The translations under genes were made by a program, and so were the position numbers. From Paracoccaceae bacterium (GTDB taxonomy: Bacteria > Pseudomonadota > Alphaproteobacteria > Rhodobacterales > Rhodobacteraceae): a stretch of DNA of 35,201 bases. The stretch spans positions 1 through 35,201 of the forward strand of contig JAQWUC010000054.1 in assembly GCA_029242355.1 (NCBI GenBank), given 5' to 3'. This document shows, piece after piece, positions 34,717 through 35,201 of the stretch. The notes under the pieces are model-generated. The model saw only the letters and a list, made by a program, of their open reading frames with translations. It had not been told where the DNA came from and searched no databases. The first letter of the stretch is position 1. Every line of letters begins with the position of its first letter.

Positions 34717-35201
34717 TTGGTATCAATGCGTTCAAAAACATCAAAAACTTTTGCCTGGATAATTGTATTCATTTTAGTAATTGGTCTGGCAGGCTTTGGA
34801 ATTCAGGATGTCCTAAGATCTTCTGGTAAAAACGAAGTTGCCTCTTTTGGGAATCAAAAAATTTCATCGGATGACTATGTTCGTATGATACAACAGGAAA
34901 TCAGAAACTTATCTCAACAATTTGGAACTAACCTTACTTTTGAACAAGCACAAAGCCTTGGAGTGGCACAGACAGCGCTTCAGAAACTAATCTCCAGTGC
35001 CGTCTTAGATCAAACTTTAGAAGATCTTGGAATTTCTCAAAGTGATTCCACTTTAGAAAATTCGATAAAAAACAATGCTGCTTTTTTAGATATTGCCGGA
35101 CGTTTTAGCGCAGAAAAATATCGAGACGTCCTCCTAAATGTAAATCTTCAGCCAAACGAATATGAAAAGATATTAAGAAAGGAACTTTCCAGAGAGTTGT
35201 T
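34717..35201 (+). CDS. ppiD: PpiD-like membrane-anchored periplasmic chaperone/prolyl isomerase, N-terminal part (cut by window)
   Basis: Partial gene running off the right edge. The TTG at 34717 has TAGGAGAG seven bases upstream and fits better than the ATG three codons later (34726), which sits 15 bases from that site. The product opens with a short positive segment (MRSKTSKTF), one membrane helix (AWIIVFILVIGLAGFGIQDVL), and a SurA_N-type chaperone domain (VASFGNQKISSDDYVRMIQQEIRNLSQQF, then LISSAVLDQTLEDLGIS). This is the layout of PpiD/SurA_N_3 proteins, which assist folding at the periplasmic side of the inner membrane. The isomerase domain would lie beyond the window, so its presence is inferred. 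The aminotransferase ends 15 bp upstream. Confidence 0.88.
   Translation, partial: MVSMRSKTSKTFAWIIVFILVIGLAGFGIQDVLRSSGKNEVASFGNQKISSDDYVRMIQQEIRNLSQQFGTNLTFEQAQSLGVAQTALQKLISSAVLDQTLEDLGISQSDSTLENSIKNNAAFLDIAGRFSAEKYRDVLLNVNLQPNEYEKILRKELSREL

Overview
The window looks like a chromosomal stretch from a low-GC, probably marine alphaproteobacterium. This rests on base composition, tight gene packing, many AT-rich spacers and the gene set: a PII/type I glutamine synthetase pair, an alphaproteobacterial-style ParE, an EnvZ-like kinase, a LivKHMGF-type ABC importer, DUF3445/HODM, and an SurA_N/PpiD-type foldase at the right edge. The lineage is an inference; nothing in the window (no rRNA) fixes it. 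No prophage, insertion sequence, CRISPR array or integron was seen.

Layout. 1-2.7 kb: an ammonium transporter (amtB, minus) followed by a decayed alpha/beta hydrolase. 2.8-6.1 kb: a GMC flavoprotein (minus) divergent from a glutamate dehydrogenase (plus). 6.15-10.2 kb: a minus-strand catabolic cluster with a 5'-truncated SDR remnant, an enolase-superfamily enzyme, a D-2-hydroxyacid dehydrogenase (one-base TGATG coupling between the last two) and a PPi-type phosphofructokinase. 10.6-12.1 kb: an FeS-BCP/PhrB-family photolyase that lacks most of the iron-sulfur ligands. 12.1-15.2 kb: a PQQ-sugar-dehydrogenase-like remnant, a phytanoyl-CoA dioxygenase-like protein, tRNA-Asn and an MBL-fold hydrolase. 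15.3-18.9 kb: an orphan EnvZ-like sensor kinase, convergent with a kinase/acyl-CoA dehydrogenase pair that resembles LvaA/LvaC or ACAD10/11. 19.1-26.3 kb: a DMT-family transporter, then a complete branched-chain-amino-acid-type ABC importer operon (binding protein, terminator hairpin, two permeases, two ATPases) ending in an MFS transporter. 26.3-28.6 kb: tRNA-Leu, then glnB-glnA with a structured leader. 28.6-35.2 kb: HODM alpha-subunit-like protein, parE, a Uup-like ABC-F ATPase, an aminotransferase, and the start of a PpiD-like chaperone cut by the window edge.

How it works together. Nitrogen acquisition and assimilation recur: ammonium import (AmtB), glutamate dehydrogenase, an amino-acid/amide-type ABC importer, PII plus glutamine synthetase, and an N-demethylase-like haem protein beside glnA. 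The minus-strand genes of the left third are mostly sugar-acid, alcohol and fatty-acid oxidoreductases, and that third holds three recognisable gene remnants, so accessory catabolism appears to be eroding there.

The most striking observation is glnA. It is full length (469 codons before TAA) and well conserved throughout, but carries a single in-frame amber codon (TAG) at codon 63, inside the usually invariant stretch that follows FDGSSIAGW. TAG is used as the ordinary terminator of four other genes here, so the code does not look altered. Either the gene is freshly broken, the base is an error, or translation restarts at the ATG nine bases downstream.
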